A DNA stretch of 64,000 bases from Streptomyces antarcticus (GTDB taxonomy: Bacteria > Actinomycetota > Actinomycetes > Streptomycetales > Streptomycetaceae): contig NZ_JAPNLM010000001.1 in the NCBI RefSeq assembly GCF_026627255.1, positions 651,350 to 715,349 on the forward strand, given 5' to 3'. Below the pieces are notes generated by a model. It saw only the letters and a program-made list of their open reading frames with translations, did no database searches and was not told where the DNA came from. This document shows, one piece after another, positions 46,814-55,498 of this stretch. Position 1 is the first letter of the stretch; each line of letters opens with the position of its first letter. Made by a program: the position numbers and the translations under genes.

Positions 46814-47521
46814 ATGACAGGTACTTTCCGGCCCGCGGGCGGCGCGGAGCGGGGCGCCGCGCGGGCCGCGCGCTGGGCGCCCGGGGAGCAGATCCTCTGG
46901 CGCTACCGCGACAACGCCCCGGGCCTCCGCGGCGGGGTGCACATCTGCCGCCCGGTGACCGTCGTACGGGACACCGACGAGCTGCTGGCCGTGTGGATGG
47001 CCCCGGGCACCGAGTGCGTCAAGCCGGTCCTGGCCGACGGCACGCCCGTGCACGCCGAACCGCTCGCCACCCGCTACACCGCGCCGCGGACGACGGTGCG
47101 CTCCCGTTGGTTCGGCACCGGCGTGCTGAAGCTGGCGCGGCCCGGGGACCCGTTCTCCGTATGGCTGTTCTGGGAGCGCGGCTGGCGGTTCAAGAACTGG
47201 TACGTGAACCTGGAGGAGCCCCGGACCCGCTGGGCGGGCGGGGTCGACTCCGAGGACCACTTCCTGGACATCGCCGTGCACCCGGACCGCAGCTGGACGT
47301 GGCTGGACGAGGACGAGTTCGCGCAGGCGCAGCGGGCCGGGCTGATGGACCGGGCGCAGGCGCGGCGGGTCCGGGACGCGGGGCGGGCCGCGGTGGAGCT
47401 GATCGGCTCCTGGGGGCCGCCCTTCTCCGAAGGCTGGCAGGACTGGCGGCCGGACCCGGCCTGGACGGTCCCGGCCCTGCCGGAGGACTGGGACCGCACT
47501 CCGGCGCACATGTCGTCATGA
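46814..47521 (+). CDS. DUF402 domain protein
   Basis: 235 residues. WAPGEQILWRYRDN, RPVTVVRDTDELLAVWMAPGT and WFERG-like LFWERGWRFKNWYVNLEEP, DHFLDIAVHPDRSWTWLDEDEF match DUF402/FomD-like hydrolases, which in characterised members cleave nucleotide or CMP-linked substrates. Acidic metal-binding residues are present. Substrate here unknown. Confidence 0.88.
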   Translation: MTGTFRPAGGAERGAARAARWAPGEQILWRYRDNAPGLRGGVHICRPVTVVRDTDELLAVWMAPGTECVKPVLADGTPVHAEPLATRYTAPRTTVRSRWFGTGVLKLARPGDPFSVWLFWERGWRFKNWYVNLEEPRTRWAGGVDSEDHFLDIAVHPDRSWTWLDEDEFAQAQRAGLMDRAQARRVRDAGRAAVELIGSWGPPFSEGWQDWRPDPAWTVPALPEDWDRTPAHMSS

Positions 47522-47822
47522 GACCCTTGATGCGCCCCCAGGTTCGAAACGTAGGATCGTCCTCCGCGAGGTCGCGCGCGCGGGACGGTGCCGGTCGGGC
47601 CGGACATCCGCAAGTGGCTTGTCGTACACGGGACTTGACCGGAGGCCGACAGGACTGACTGACGAGGGGCGGGGTCCACCGGGCGAAGTTCGGCGGGGGT
47701 CCCCGGACGAAGTCTGGGGGAGGATGTCCGGGGCGGTGGTGTCCCGGGCGCTGAGCGGGTATACCGCGACTGACCGAGTTGAGTGCAGCGCACATCGAGC
47801 GCAAACGGACGGAATTCCACGC

Positions 47823-50186
47823 GTGACGGAGTACCCCACCTCTCAGGAGGGCCCGCAGCCTGCCGCGGCCACCGCGACACCGGTCCCGGGCGGCTCCGCC
47901 GTGCCCTTCGCCTCCGGCGCGTCGGCCGCTCCCGCGCCGGGCTCCGGCGCCTCCGGCCCGGCCCGCGGCGGATCCGGGCGCGCCCCGGCGGCGTCCGCCG
48001 CCCCGGGCGGCGCCGGCAGCGACGAGCCCGGCCACGGCAAGGCGGCGGTCCCGGCCGTGGAGGCCACCCGGCCCGGGATCCCCGCGGCCCGCGGCCGCGA
48101 CGGCGAGGCCGCGCGCGGCCTGGCGGCCGCCTCCGGCGGCCCGGGAGCGCCGGGTTCGCACCCGACGGCCGCCGCCGCCCCCGCCCCCGGCCGCGGGGGC
48201 ACTCCCGCGGCGGCGGACGGGGCACCGGCCGGCGGCGCGCACCACGCGGCGGACTCCGCCGGGCCCGTACCGCGCGGCCAGGGCGTGGACGCGCAGGCGG
48301 CGCAGGGCGTCGCGGCGGCCCCCGGGAGCGCCCTGGAGGGGTTGGGGGGCGACGGGCGGCACGGCGGCGGCACCGGCGTACCGGGCGGCCAGACGGGAGA
48401 TACCGCGACCCGCCGCGAGGGGGACCGGCTGCGTTTCGTCGGGGCGGCCACCCGACGCATCGCGCGCGGCATCGACCTCGACGAGATCGTGCTCGGCCTG
48501 TGCCGGGCCACCGTGCCGACGTTCTCCGACGCCATCCTGGTGTACCTGCGCGACCCGCTCCCGGTGGGGGACGAACGTCCCGTCGGACCGGTCGTTTTAA
48601 GGCTCCGGCGCACCGACCGGCTGCGGCCGATCGACGACCTCACGGACATCGGCGGCACGATCGGCGCGGGGACGGACCTCGCCGGGGCCGCGGGGGCCAC
48701 CGGCGAGCTCGACTTCAGCCAGCTGCCGCTGCTGGGCCTCCAGGGTGACCTGCCGGCCGCCGAGCTGTGCGAGATCCGCCCCGGCGGGGCCCTCGCGGAG
48801 GTGCTGCGCGGCGTACGGCCCGTCTTCGGGTCCTCCGCCGCCGCCAAGGCCGCGCTGCCCGAGCTGCTGGGCGTGGACCACCCGCTGCCGCGCGGCAACC
48901 GGGCCGTCCTCGCGCCGCTGCGCGGCCGCCGCCGGGTGATCGGCGCGGCCGTGTTCCTGCGCAGCCCGGAGCGGCCCGCGTTCGAGCAGAACGACCTCCT
49001 GGTCGCCGCCCAGCTCGCCACGCACACGGCGCTCGGCATCGACAAGGCGGTGCTGTACGGCCGGGAGGCCTACATCGCCGACGAGCTCCAGCGCACGATG
49101 CTGCCCGACAGCCTGCCGCAGCCCACCGGGGTACGGCTCGCCTCGCGCTACCTGCCGGCCGCCGAGACGGCCCGGGTCGGCGGCGACTGGTACGACGCCA
49201 TACCGCTGCCCGGCAGCCGGGTCGCGCTCGTCGTCGGCGACGTCATGGGCCACTCCATGACCTCCGCCGCGATCATGGGCCAGTTGCGCACCACCGCCCA
49301 GACCCTGGCGCAGCTGGACCTGCCGCCGGCCGAGGTGCTGCACCACCTGGACGAGCAGGCCCAGCGGCTCGGCTCGGACCGGATGGCCACCTGCCTGTAC
49401 GCGGTCTACGACCCCGTCTCGCACCGGATCACCATCGCCAACGCCGGCCACCCGCCGCCCGTGCTGCTGCACCTGGGCGGCCGCGCCGAGGTGCTGCGGG
49501 TGCCGCCCGGTGCCCCGATCGGCGTAGGCGGCGTGGACTTCGAGGCCGTGGAGCTGGACGCGCCGGCCGGGGCCACCCTGCTGCTGTACACCGACGGACT
49601 GGTGGAGTCGCGGCTGCGCGACGTGTGGACCGGCATCGAGCAGCTGCGGGAGCGGCTGGCGACGACCGCCCAGCTGACGGGTCTGGACCATCCGCCGCCG
49701 CTGGAGGCCCTCTGCGACGACGTGCTGGACATGCTCGGCCCGGGTGACCGGGACGACGACATCGCCCTGCTGGCGGCGCGCTTCGAGGGGATCGCGCCCA
49801 GCGACGTCGCGTACTGGTTCCTGGACCCGGAGGAGACCGCTCCGGGCCGGGCGCGGCGGTTCGCCCGGCGGGCGCTGACGCGGTGGGGCCTGGAGGAGCT
49901 GAGCGACTCGCTGGAGCTGCTGGTCAGCGAGGTGGTCACCAACGCCGTCCGGTACGCCGAGCGGCCCGTGACGCTGCGCCTGCTGCGTACGGACGTACTG
50001 CGCTGCGAGGTAGGCGACGACTCCCCGCAGCTGCCGCGCCAGCGCCGGGCCCGGGACACCGACGAGGGCGGCCGCGGCCTGTTCCTGGTCAACCGGGTGG
50101 CCCGCCGGTGGGGTGCCACGCGGCTGAGCAGCGGAAAGGTGGTCTGGTTCGAGCTCGCGTTGCCGGGAGCGCCTGAGCGGCGTTGA
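47823..50186 (+). CDS. GAF-SpoIIE phosphatase with C-terminal HATPase
   Basis: 787 residues from GTG 47823 (VTEYPTSQEG); an in-frame extension to 47619 is not favoured. The first 200 residues are Ala/Gly/Pro-rich and disordered. Then GAF (about 205-410), PP2C/SpoIIE (about 425-645: VGGDWYDAIPLPG, VVGDVMGHSM, ANAGHPPPVL, LLYTDGLVESR, DRDDDIALL) and HATPase (about 660-780: LELLVSEVVTNAVRYA, DTDEGGRGLFLV). Same design as the gene at 3.9-6.6 kb without PAS domains. The 300 bp upstream hold no other gene. Confidence 0.92.
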   Translation: MTEYPTSQEGPQPAAATATPVPGGSAVPFASGASAAPAPGSGASGPARGGSGRAPAASAAPGGAGSDEPGHGKAAVPAVEATRPGIPAARGRDGEAARGLAAASGGPGAPGSHPTAAAAPAPGRGGTPAAADGAPAGGAHHAADSAGPVPRGQGVDAQAAQGVAAAPGSALEGLGGDGRHGGGTGVPGGQTGDTATRREGDRLRFVGAATRRIARGIDLDEIVLGLCRATVPTFSDAILVYLRDPLPVGDERPVGPVVLRLRRTDRLRPIDDLTDIGGTIGAGTDLAGAAGATGELDFSQLPLLGLQGDLPAAELCEIRPGGALAEVLRGVRPVFGSSAAAKAALPELLGVDHPLPRGNRAVLAPLRGRRRVIGAAVFLRSPERPAFEQNDLLVAAQLATHTALGIDKAVLYGREAYIADELQRTMLPDSLPQPTGVRLASRYLPAAETARVGGDWYDAIPLPGSRVALVVGDVMGHSMTSAAIMGQLRTTAQTLAQLDLPPAEVLHHLDEQAQRLGSDRMATCLYAVYDPVSHRITIANAGHPPPVLLHLGGRAEVLRVPPGAPIGVGGVDFEAVELDAPAGATLLLYTDGLVESRLRDVWTGIEQLRERLATTAQLTGLDHPPPLEALCDDVLDMLGPGDRDDDIALLAARFEGIAPSDVAYWFLDPEETAPGRARRFARRALTRWGLEELSDSLELLVSEVVTNAVRYAERPVTLRLLRTDVLRCEVGDDSPQLPRQRRARDTDEGGRGLFLVNRVARRWGATRLSSGKVVWFELALPGAPERR

Positions 50187-50351
50187 CCGGGCGGGCGAGG
50201 GGGCGGCCGAACCGGGCGCGCCCGCTGGTCCCCTCGTACGCCATGGACGGCGCGACGCGCTTCGGGGCCGCGGCCGTCGCCCGCCCGTGGGTCGCGGCCG
50301 CCGTCTCGGGCGGCTGACGCGCCCGGACCGGGGTACCGCGCCTGAGAACGG

Positions 50352-50386
50352 CACCGCCCCGCGGCCTTGGAGGCCGCGGGGCGGTG
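50352..50386. terminator. Bidirectional terminator between SpoIIE and PBP genes
   Basis: Perfect 16-bp stem CACCGCCCCGCGGCCT (50352-50367), loop TGG, complement (50371-50386), between two convergent genes. Confidence 0.9.
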
Positions 50387-50391
50387 TGCTG

Positions 50392-52671
50392 TCAGCGTTC
50401 GGGGTTCTGCGGGAACAGCGGCGGGTCCGGGGGCTTGACCGTCGGGTCGGGCGACTTGGTGGCGCTCTTCGTCGGGTCGGGCGACTTGGTGGCGCTCTTC
50501 GTCGGGTCCGGCGACTTGGTGGCGCTCTTCGTCGGGGTCGGGCTGCTCGCCGGCGGGCTGCTGCTGCTGGGCGAGGGCGTCGGGGTGGGGGACGGGCTCG
50601 GCGTGGGCGACGGGGAGAAGGTGCGGGACGGCGCCTGGGGGGCACCCATCTCCGCCTCCGACAGGTCGAACTCGCCGGTCTTGGCGCCCTTGAGGGCGGC
50701 CAGCGTGTACGTCTTCCAGATCTCGGCGGGGAAGCTGGAGCCGCCCGCGCGGCCGCCGCCGGCGGTGCCGGTCAGGGTGACCTGCTTGTGGGTGCCCGGC
50801 TCCTCGCCGAACATCGCGACGACGGTGACGAGTTCCGGGGTGTAGCCGGTGAACCAGCCGGCCACGTTGGACTCGGTGGTGCCGGTCTTGCCGGCCGCCT
50901 CGTAGGCGCTGCTCTTGACCTTGCTGCCGGATCCCTCGTTGACGACGCCGGTGAGCACCTTGGTGACGGTGTCGGCGGTCTCGCGGCTGACGGCCTGGCT
51001 GCCGATGGGCGCCGCGGGCTTGTACTCGCGGTCCTTGTGCGCGGCGGTCTTGATGATGGTCGGCGTGACCTTCTTGCCGTGGTTGTCGAGGGTGGCATAG
51101 ACGGCGGCCATCTCGACGGTGTTCGCGCTCATCGTGCCGAGCGACATGGCCGGCTTGTCCTCGGGCCAGCCCTCGCGGGCCCGCATGCCGAGGGCGAGGG
51201 CCGTCTTCTTCACGTTGACGGGCTTCACGTCGACGATCATCTGCGCGTAGACGGAGTTCACCGAGTAGTTGGTGGCCTCCTGGACGGTGATCTCCTTGCC
51301 GAAGTCCTTGTCGTCCTGGTTCTGCGGGTTGAACGGGATCTTGCTGCCGACGACCGGGCGCTTGCTGGTGCCGTCGTAGAGGGTGTTCGGGGTGATCGGC
51401 TTGCCGCCCTGGGTGGTCGCGCCGATCTCCAGCGCGGAGGCCAGCACGACCGGCTTGAAGGTCGACCCCGGCTGGTAGTCCTCACGCAGGGCGTTGCTCC
51501 GGTCCTTGTCCGCCAGGCCCGTGCCGCCGTACATCGCGACGATCGCTCCGGTCTTGGGGTCCACGGAGGTGGCGCCGGCCTGGACGCTCTGGTCCTGGGG
51601 GCGGTTCTTGGTGTCCTTGCGGTCGAGCTTGGACTCCAGCTCCTCCTGGACCGCCTTCTCCAGCGCGTCCTGCTTCTTCTTGTCGATGGTGAGCGTGATC
51701 TCCCAGCCGCCGGCCGCGATTTCGGCGTCGGTGATGTCCTGCCGGTTCAGCTCGACCTCGGCGGCCTGGACCAGGTAGCCCTTCTGGCCGTCCATGCCCG
51801 GGGTGGGCCTGGGCTTGACGGGCTCCTGGAATACCACGGTCTTGCGCTTGGCCTCGTCCAGCTTGCCCATTTCGACCATGTTGTCGAGGACGGCGTTGAA
51901 GCGGATCATGACCAGCTTCTTGCCGTTCGGTCCGGCGGTCGCCCAGTCGTACTGGCTGGGGGCCTGGATGACGGCGGCGAGGTAGGCGCCCTGCTCCAGC
52001 GTCAGTTTGTCGGCGTCGACGCCGTAGTAGGCCTGGGCGGCGGCCTGGATGCCGTAGGCGTTGCGGCCGTAGAAGTTGGTGTTCAGGTAACCGGCGAGGA
52101 TGTCGTTCTTCTCGAGCCGCTGGTCGACCTTGAGGGAGATCACGAGCTCCCGCAGCTTGCGGGTCGCCGACTGGTCCTGAGTCAGGTAGTAGTTCTTGAC
52201 GTACTGCTGGGTGATCGTCGAGCCGCCGGCCTTGCCCTTGCCCGTGGCGGTGTTGAACAGGCCGCGGGCCAGACCCATCACGTCGATGCCGCGGTCCTTG
52301 TAGAAGGACTTGTTCTCGATGGCGATGAACGCGGTCCGGACGTCTTCGGGGATCTTGTCGATCGGCACGATCGAGCGGTTCGTCTCGCCGACGCGGGCCA
52401 TGACCGTTCCGTCGGACCACTTGTAGGTGTTGCTCTGCTGGATGGCCAGCTTGTTCGGGTCGGAGGGCTCGTCCACCGAGAAGTAGAGGACGGTCAACGC
52501 GGCCATCAGGAGCAGGATCCCCCCGAAGACCGTCCCGAGGACCGTCTTCCAGGTGAAGAACCGGCGTATGCCACTGCGCTCGCCGGCGCTCCCCTTGCCC
52601 TCGCCGTGTCCGCTCGGCGCGCGCCGCGCACCGCGCTGCTGCTGCGCCTTACGCACTTCTGCTCGGCCCAT
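50392..52671 (-). CDS. Class A penicillin-binding protein (glycosyltransferase-transpeptidase)
   Basis: 759 residues. One membrane helix (about 42-65). Glycosyltransferase domain about 95-270 with catalytic E119 in AIENKSFYKDRGID and GGSTITQQYVKN. Transpeptidase domain about 355-630: S403 in STFK, SVN at 470-472, KTGTTE from 595. Polymerises and cross-links peptidoglycan. The C-terminal tail (about 685-759) is Ser/Pro/Thr-rich with three exact TKSATKSPDP copies, probably a wall-spanning or glycosylated linker. Confidence 0.96.
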   Translation of the reverse strand: MGRAEVRKAQQQRGARRAPSGHGEGKGSAGERSGIRRFFTWKTVLGTVFGGILLLMAALTVLYFSVDEPSDPNKLAIQQSNTYKWSDGTVMARVGETNRSIVPIDKIPEDVRTAFIAIENKSFYKDRGIDVMGLARGLFNTATGKGKAGGSTITQQYVKNYYLTQDQSATRKLRELVISLKVDQRLEKNDILAGYLNTNFYGRNAYGIQAAAQAYYGVDADKLTLEQGAYLAAVIQAPSQYDWATAGPNGKKLVMIRFNAVLDNMVEMGKLDEAKRKTVVFQEPVKPRPTPGMDGQKGYLVQAAEVELNRQDITDAEIAAGGWEITLTIDKKKQDALEKAVQEELESKLDRKDTKNRPQDQSVQAGATSVDPKTGAIVAMYGGTGLADKDRSNALREDYQPGSTFKPVVLASALEIGATTQGGKPITPNTLYDGTSKRPVVGSKIPFNPQNQDDKDFGKEITVQEATNYSVNSVYAQMIVDVKPVNVKKTALALGMRAREGWPEDKPAMSLGTMSANTVEMAAVYATLDNHGKKVTPTIIKTAAHKDREYKPAAPIGSQAVSRETADTVTKVLTGVVNEGSGSKVKSSAYEAAGKTGTTESNVAGWFTGYTPELVTVVAMFGEEPGTHKQVTLTGTAGGGRAGGSSFPAEIWKTYTLAALKGAKTGEFDLSEAEMGAPQAPSRTFSPSPTPSPSPTPTPSPSSSSPPASSPTPTKSATKSPDPTKSATKSPDPTKSATKSPDPTVKPPDPPLFPQNPER
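50441..50530 (-). repeat. 30-bp in-frame tandem repeat in the PBP tail
   Basis: Three copies (50441, 50471, 50501), two identical and one with a single change. Encodes DPTKSATKSP on the minus strand. In-frame units allow length variation without killing the gene. Confidence 0.9.
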
Positions 52672-52843
52672 CGCTCCCGCTCCGCTCGATTACCCCCCCG
52701 ACGTCAGCTCACGAAGCTAACACCGCAGGCTGTGACAAAGGATGGTCAACTTTGGTCAATACCGGCTAATTCGGACGTGAGAATCAGCACCCACACCAGT
52801 GGAACCGACGCACACGGGACCCCAAGGGTTGCCGTACGGCAGA

Positions 52844-52859
52844 AAAGTGATATCACTTT
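52844..52859. promoter_or_regulatory. 16-bp palindromic operator upstream of SPFH-RHH operon
   Basis: Perfect palindrome AAAGTGATATCACTTT, about 50 bp before the SPFH start. The second gene of the operon encodes a ribbon-helix-helix protein, a class that binds such short AT-centred palindromes, so autoregulation is likely. Confidence 0.7.
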
Positions 52860-52907
52860 GCTAGGCAGCCCACGGGGCGACCATCAGGTGAAACGGGGCA
52901 AAGCATA

Positions 52908-53813
52908 ATGAACACGACTGCCACACCGGAAGGCGCACGGGAGTTCACCGCACACAGCGTCGGCGGCGGACTGGCTCTGCTGCTGAGCCTGGCGGGCCTG
53001 ATCGCGGGGGCGGGAATGATCGTGGGCGGCGCCTTGGCGGCGGCCGCCGCCGCCAAGGCGGCGCTCATAACGGGCGGCATCCTGCTGATCCTCGCCTCGT
53101 TCATCGCGATGACGGGCCTGAACACCATCTCGCCCGGCCAGGCCCGCGTGGTCCAGCTGTTCGGCCGCTACCGGGGCACGATCCGCACGGACGGGCTGCG
53201 CTGGGTCAACCCGCTCACCTCGCGCAGGATGATCTCCACGCGGGCCCGCAACCACGAGACGCCCGTCCTGAAGGTCAATGACGCGTACGGCAACCCGATC
53301 GAGCTCGCGGCGGTCGTGGTGTGGCGGGTCGAGGACACCGCGCGGGCCGTCTTCGAGGTGGAGGACTTCACCGAGTTCGTCGAGACCCAGACCGAGGCCG
53401 CCGTCCGGCACATCGCGATCGAGTACCCCTACGACGCCCACGACGAGGACGGCCTGTCGCTGCGCGGGAACGCCGAGGAGATCACCGAGAAGCTGGCGAT
53501 CGAGCTGCACGCCCGCGTGGAGGCGGCCGGCGTGCACATCATCGAGTCCCGCTTCACGCACCTCGCGTACGCCCCCGAGATCGCCTCCGCGATGCTCCAG
53601 CGCCAGCAGGCCGGCGCGGTCGTGGCGGCCCGCAAGCAGATCGTGGAAGGGGCGGTGGGCATGGTCGAACTGGCCCTGACCCGGCTGCAGGAGGAGGACA
53701 TCGTGGAACTGGACGCGGAGCGCAAGGCCGCCATGGTCTCCAACCTGATGGTGATCCTCTGTGGGGACCGCGCCGCCCAGCCCGTGATCAACGCGGGCAC
53801 CCTCTACCAGTGA
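52908..53813 (+). CDS. SPFH/band-7 domain membrane protein
   Basis: 301 residues. Two hydrophobic segments (about 22-45, 48-70) then the SPFH domain: [64 protein letters not shown], and a C-terminal coiled coil [10 protein letters not shown]. Slipin/stomatin-like scaffolds cluster membrane proteins. Its stop overlaps the RHH start as GTGA. Confidence 0.92.
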   Translation: MNTTATPEGAREFTAHSVGGGLALLLSLAGLIAGAGMIVGGALAAAAAAKAALITGGILLILASFIAMTGLNTISPGQARVVQLFGRYRGTIRTDGLRWVNPLTSRRMISTRARNHETPVLKVNDAYGNPIELAAVVVWRVEDTARAVFEVEDFTEFVETQTEAAVRHIAIEYPYDAHDEDGLSLRGNAEEITEKLAIELHARVEAAGVHIIESRFTHLAYAPEIASAMLQRQQAGAVVAARKQIVEGAVGMVELALTRLQEEDIVELDAERKAAMVSNLMVILCGDRAAQPVINAGTLYQ

Positions 53814-54115
53814 ACCCGCCCGGCAGCACGCCACCGCCGTCCGACGACCCGCTGCCCGGGGTGGGGCCTGGGCCGGGGCCCGGGCGGCCGCCCGCGGGCC
53901 GGCAGGCGCGCAAGCAGGTGCTGCTGCGCCTCGACCCGCAGGTGTACGACGCGCTGGCCCGCTGGGCGGGCGACGAGCTGCGCAGCGCGAACGCCCAGAT
54001 CGAGTTCCTCCTGCGCCGCGCCCTCACCGAGGCCGGCCGCCTCCCGCCGGGCCCGGGCCCCCTCCCCCGCCGCGGCCGCCCGCCGAAGTCCGGCTCCGGC
54101 CCGGCCGGCGGCTGA
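53810..54115 (+). CDS. Ribbon-helix-helix DNA-binding protein
   Basis: 101 residues from GTG overlapping the SPFH stop. A Pro-rich N-terminus, then RQARKQVLLRLDPQVYDALARWAGDE (beta strand and helices of the RHH fold) with SANAQIEFLLRRAL, and a Pro/Arg-rich tail. Arc/MetJ type. The natural candidate to bind the palindrome at 52844. Confidence 0.85.
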   Translation: MNPPGSTPPPSDDPLPGVGPGPGPGRPPAGRQARKQVLLRLDPQVYDALARWAGDELRSANAQIEFLLRRALTEAGRLPPGPGPLPRRGRPPKSGSGPAGG

Positions 54116-54238
54116 GGGGCGTACGTGCGAGGTGGCCCGCGTCCGGGGATGCGTACGTAACCCCGGACGGGTGTCGGCGCCCCGTACCGGATCGTGACGA
54201 ACACCCTGAACTGCGAGGGAGGGCCATTTCCGGCCAGC

Positions 54239-54281
54239 TATACACCCCGCGTATACATCGAAGGTATACACCCCGTGTATA
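54239..54281. promoter_or_regulatory. Duplicated PadR operator and promoter
   Basis: Two 17-bp inverted repeats, TATACACCCCGCGTATA (54239-54255) and TATACACCCCGTGTATA (54265-54281), centres 26 bp apart. A -10-like TATAGT overlaps the second site (54278-54283), eight bases before the ATG. Binding here would block the promoter. Confidence 0.85.
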
Positions 54282-54290
54282 GTCCTCGGC

Positions 54291-54815
54291 ATGTCCATCG
54301 GTCACACCTTGCTCGGCCTCCTGGAGGCCGGCCCGCGCCACGGCTACGACCTCAAGCGCGCCTTCGACGAAAAGTTCGGCCACGACCGCCCCCTCGCCTA
54401 CGGGCAGGTCTACTCGACCATGTCCCGCCTCCTGAAGAACGGCCTCGTCGAGGTCGACGGGATAGAGAGCGGCGGCGGTCCCGACCGCAAGCGGTACGCC
54501 ATCACCGGCGCCGGAGTCACCGACGTCGAGGCCTGGCTCGCCCAGCCCGAGAAGCCCGAGCCGTACCTCCACTCGACCCTCTACACCAAGGTCGTCCTCG
54601 CCCTGCTCACCGGCCGCAGCGCCGCCGGGCTTCTGGACACCCAGCGCGCGGAACACCTGCGCCTGATGCGCATCCTCACCCAGCGCAAGCGCAAGGGCGA
54701 CCTCGCCGATCAGCTGGTCTGCGACCACGCCCTGTTCCACCTCGAAGCGGACCTGCGGTGGCTGGAACTCACCGCCGCCCGCCTGGACCAGCTCTCCCGG
54801 GAGGTACGCCGATGA
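54291..54815 (+). CDS. PadR-family transcriptional regulator
   Basis: 174 residues. Winged-helix (about 1-75: GHTLLGLLEAGPRHGYDLKRAF, AYGQVYSTMSRLLKNGLV, RKRYAITGAG), then a long C-terminal helical dimerisation part (PadR group with the larger C-terminal domain). No ribosome-binding site precedes the ATG and the -10 is only eight bases away, so the mRNA is probably leaderless. Represses its own operon with the ABC transporter genes; all three genes overlap by ATGA. Confidence 0.93.
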   Translation: MSIGHTLLGLLEAGPRHGYDLKRAFDEKFGHDRPLAYGQVYSTMSRLLKNGLVEVDGIESGGGPDRKRYAITGAGVTDVEAWLAQPEKPEPYLHSTLYTKVVLALLTGRSAAGLLDTQRAEHLRLMRILTQRKRKGDLADQLVCDHALFHLEADLRWLELTAARLDQLSREVRR

Positions 54816-55498
54816 CCCCGGCCGGCTCGCTCCTCGCCGCCACGGACCTGCGGAAGGCGTACGGGCCCACCGCCGCTCTCGACGGCGCCGAGTTCTCCAT
54901 CCACCCCGGCGAGGTCGTCGCCGTCATGGGCCCCTCGGGCTCGGGCAAGTCGACCCTGCTGCACTGCCTCGCCGGCATCGTCACACCCGACTCCGGCTCC
55001 ATCACGTACGCGGGCCACGAGCTGTCCGCCATGAGCGACGGCCGGCGCAGCGCCCTGCGCCGCAGTGAGTTCGGCTTCGTGTTCCAGTTCGGCCAGCTCG
55101 TACCGGAGCTCACCTGCGTCGAGAACGTCGCCCTCCCGCTCCGCCTGGCCGGCGTCAAGCGCAAGGAGGCCGAGTCCGCCGCCCTGCACTGGATGGAGCG
55201 GCTCCAGGTCGAGGACGTCGGGGCCAAGCGCCCCGGCGAGGTCTCCGGCGGCCAGGGCCAGCGCGTCGCCGTGGCCCGCGCCCTGGTCACCCGGCCCCGG
55301 GTGATCTTCGCCGACGAGCCCACCGGCGCCCTGGACTCCCTCAACGGCGAGCTCGTCATGCAACTGCTGACCGAGGCCGCCCGCTCCGCCAACGCCGCCG
55401 TCGTCCTCGTCACGCACGAGACCCGTGTGGCCGCCTACTCCGACCGCGAGATCGTCGTACGCGACGGCAAGTCCCGCGACATGGAGCGGATCGTATGA
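54812..55498 (+). CDS. ABC transporter ATPase, MacB/LolD type
   Basis: 228 residues from ATG overlapping the PadR stop. Walker A GPSGSGKST, Q-loop FVFQFGQLVPELT, signature VSGGQGQRVAVARAL, Walker B RVIFADEPTGALDS. Note SGGQGQ as the signature. Pairs with the FtsX permease that follows by another 4-bp overlap. Probably exports an antibiotic or peptide or handles envelope stress. Confidence 0.95.
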   Translation: MTPAGSLLAATDLRKAYGPTAALDGAEFSIHPGEVVAVMGPSGSGKSTLLHCLAGIVTPDSGSITYAGHELSAMSDGRRSALRRSEFGFVFQFGQLVPELTCVENVALPLRLAGVKRKEAESAALHWMERLQVEDVGAKRPGEVSGGQGQRVAVARALVTRPRVIFADEPTGALDSLNGELVMQLLTEAARSANAAVVLVTHETRVAAYSDREIVVRDGKSRDMERIV

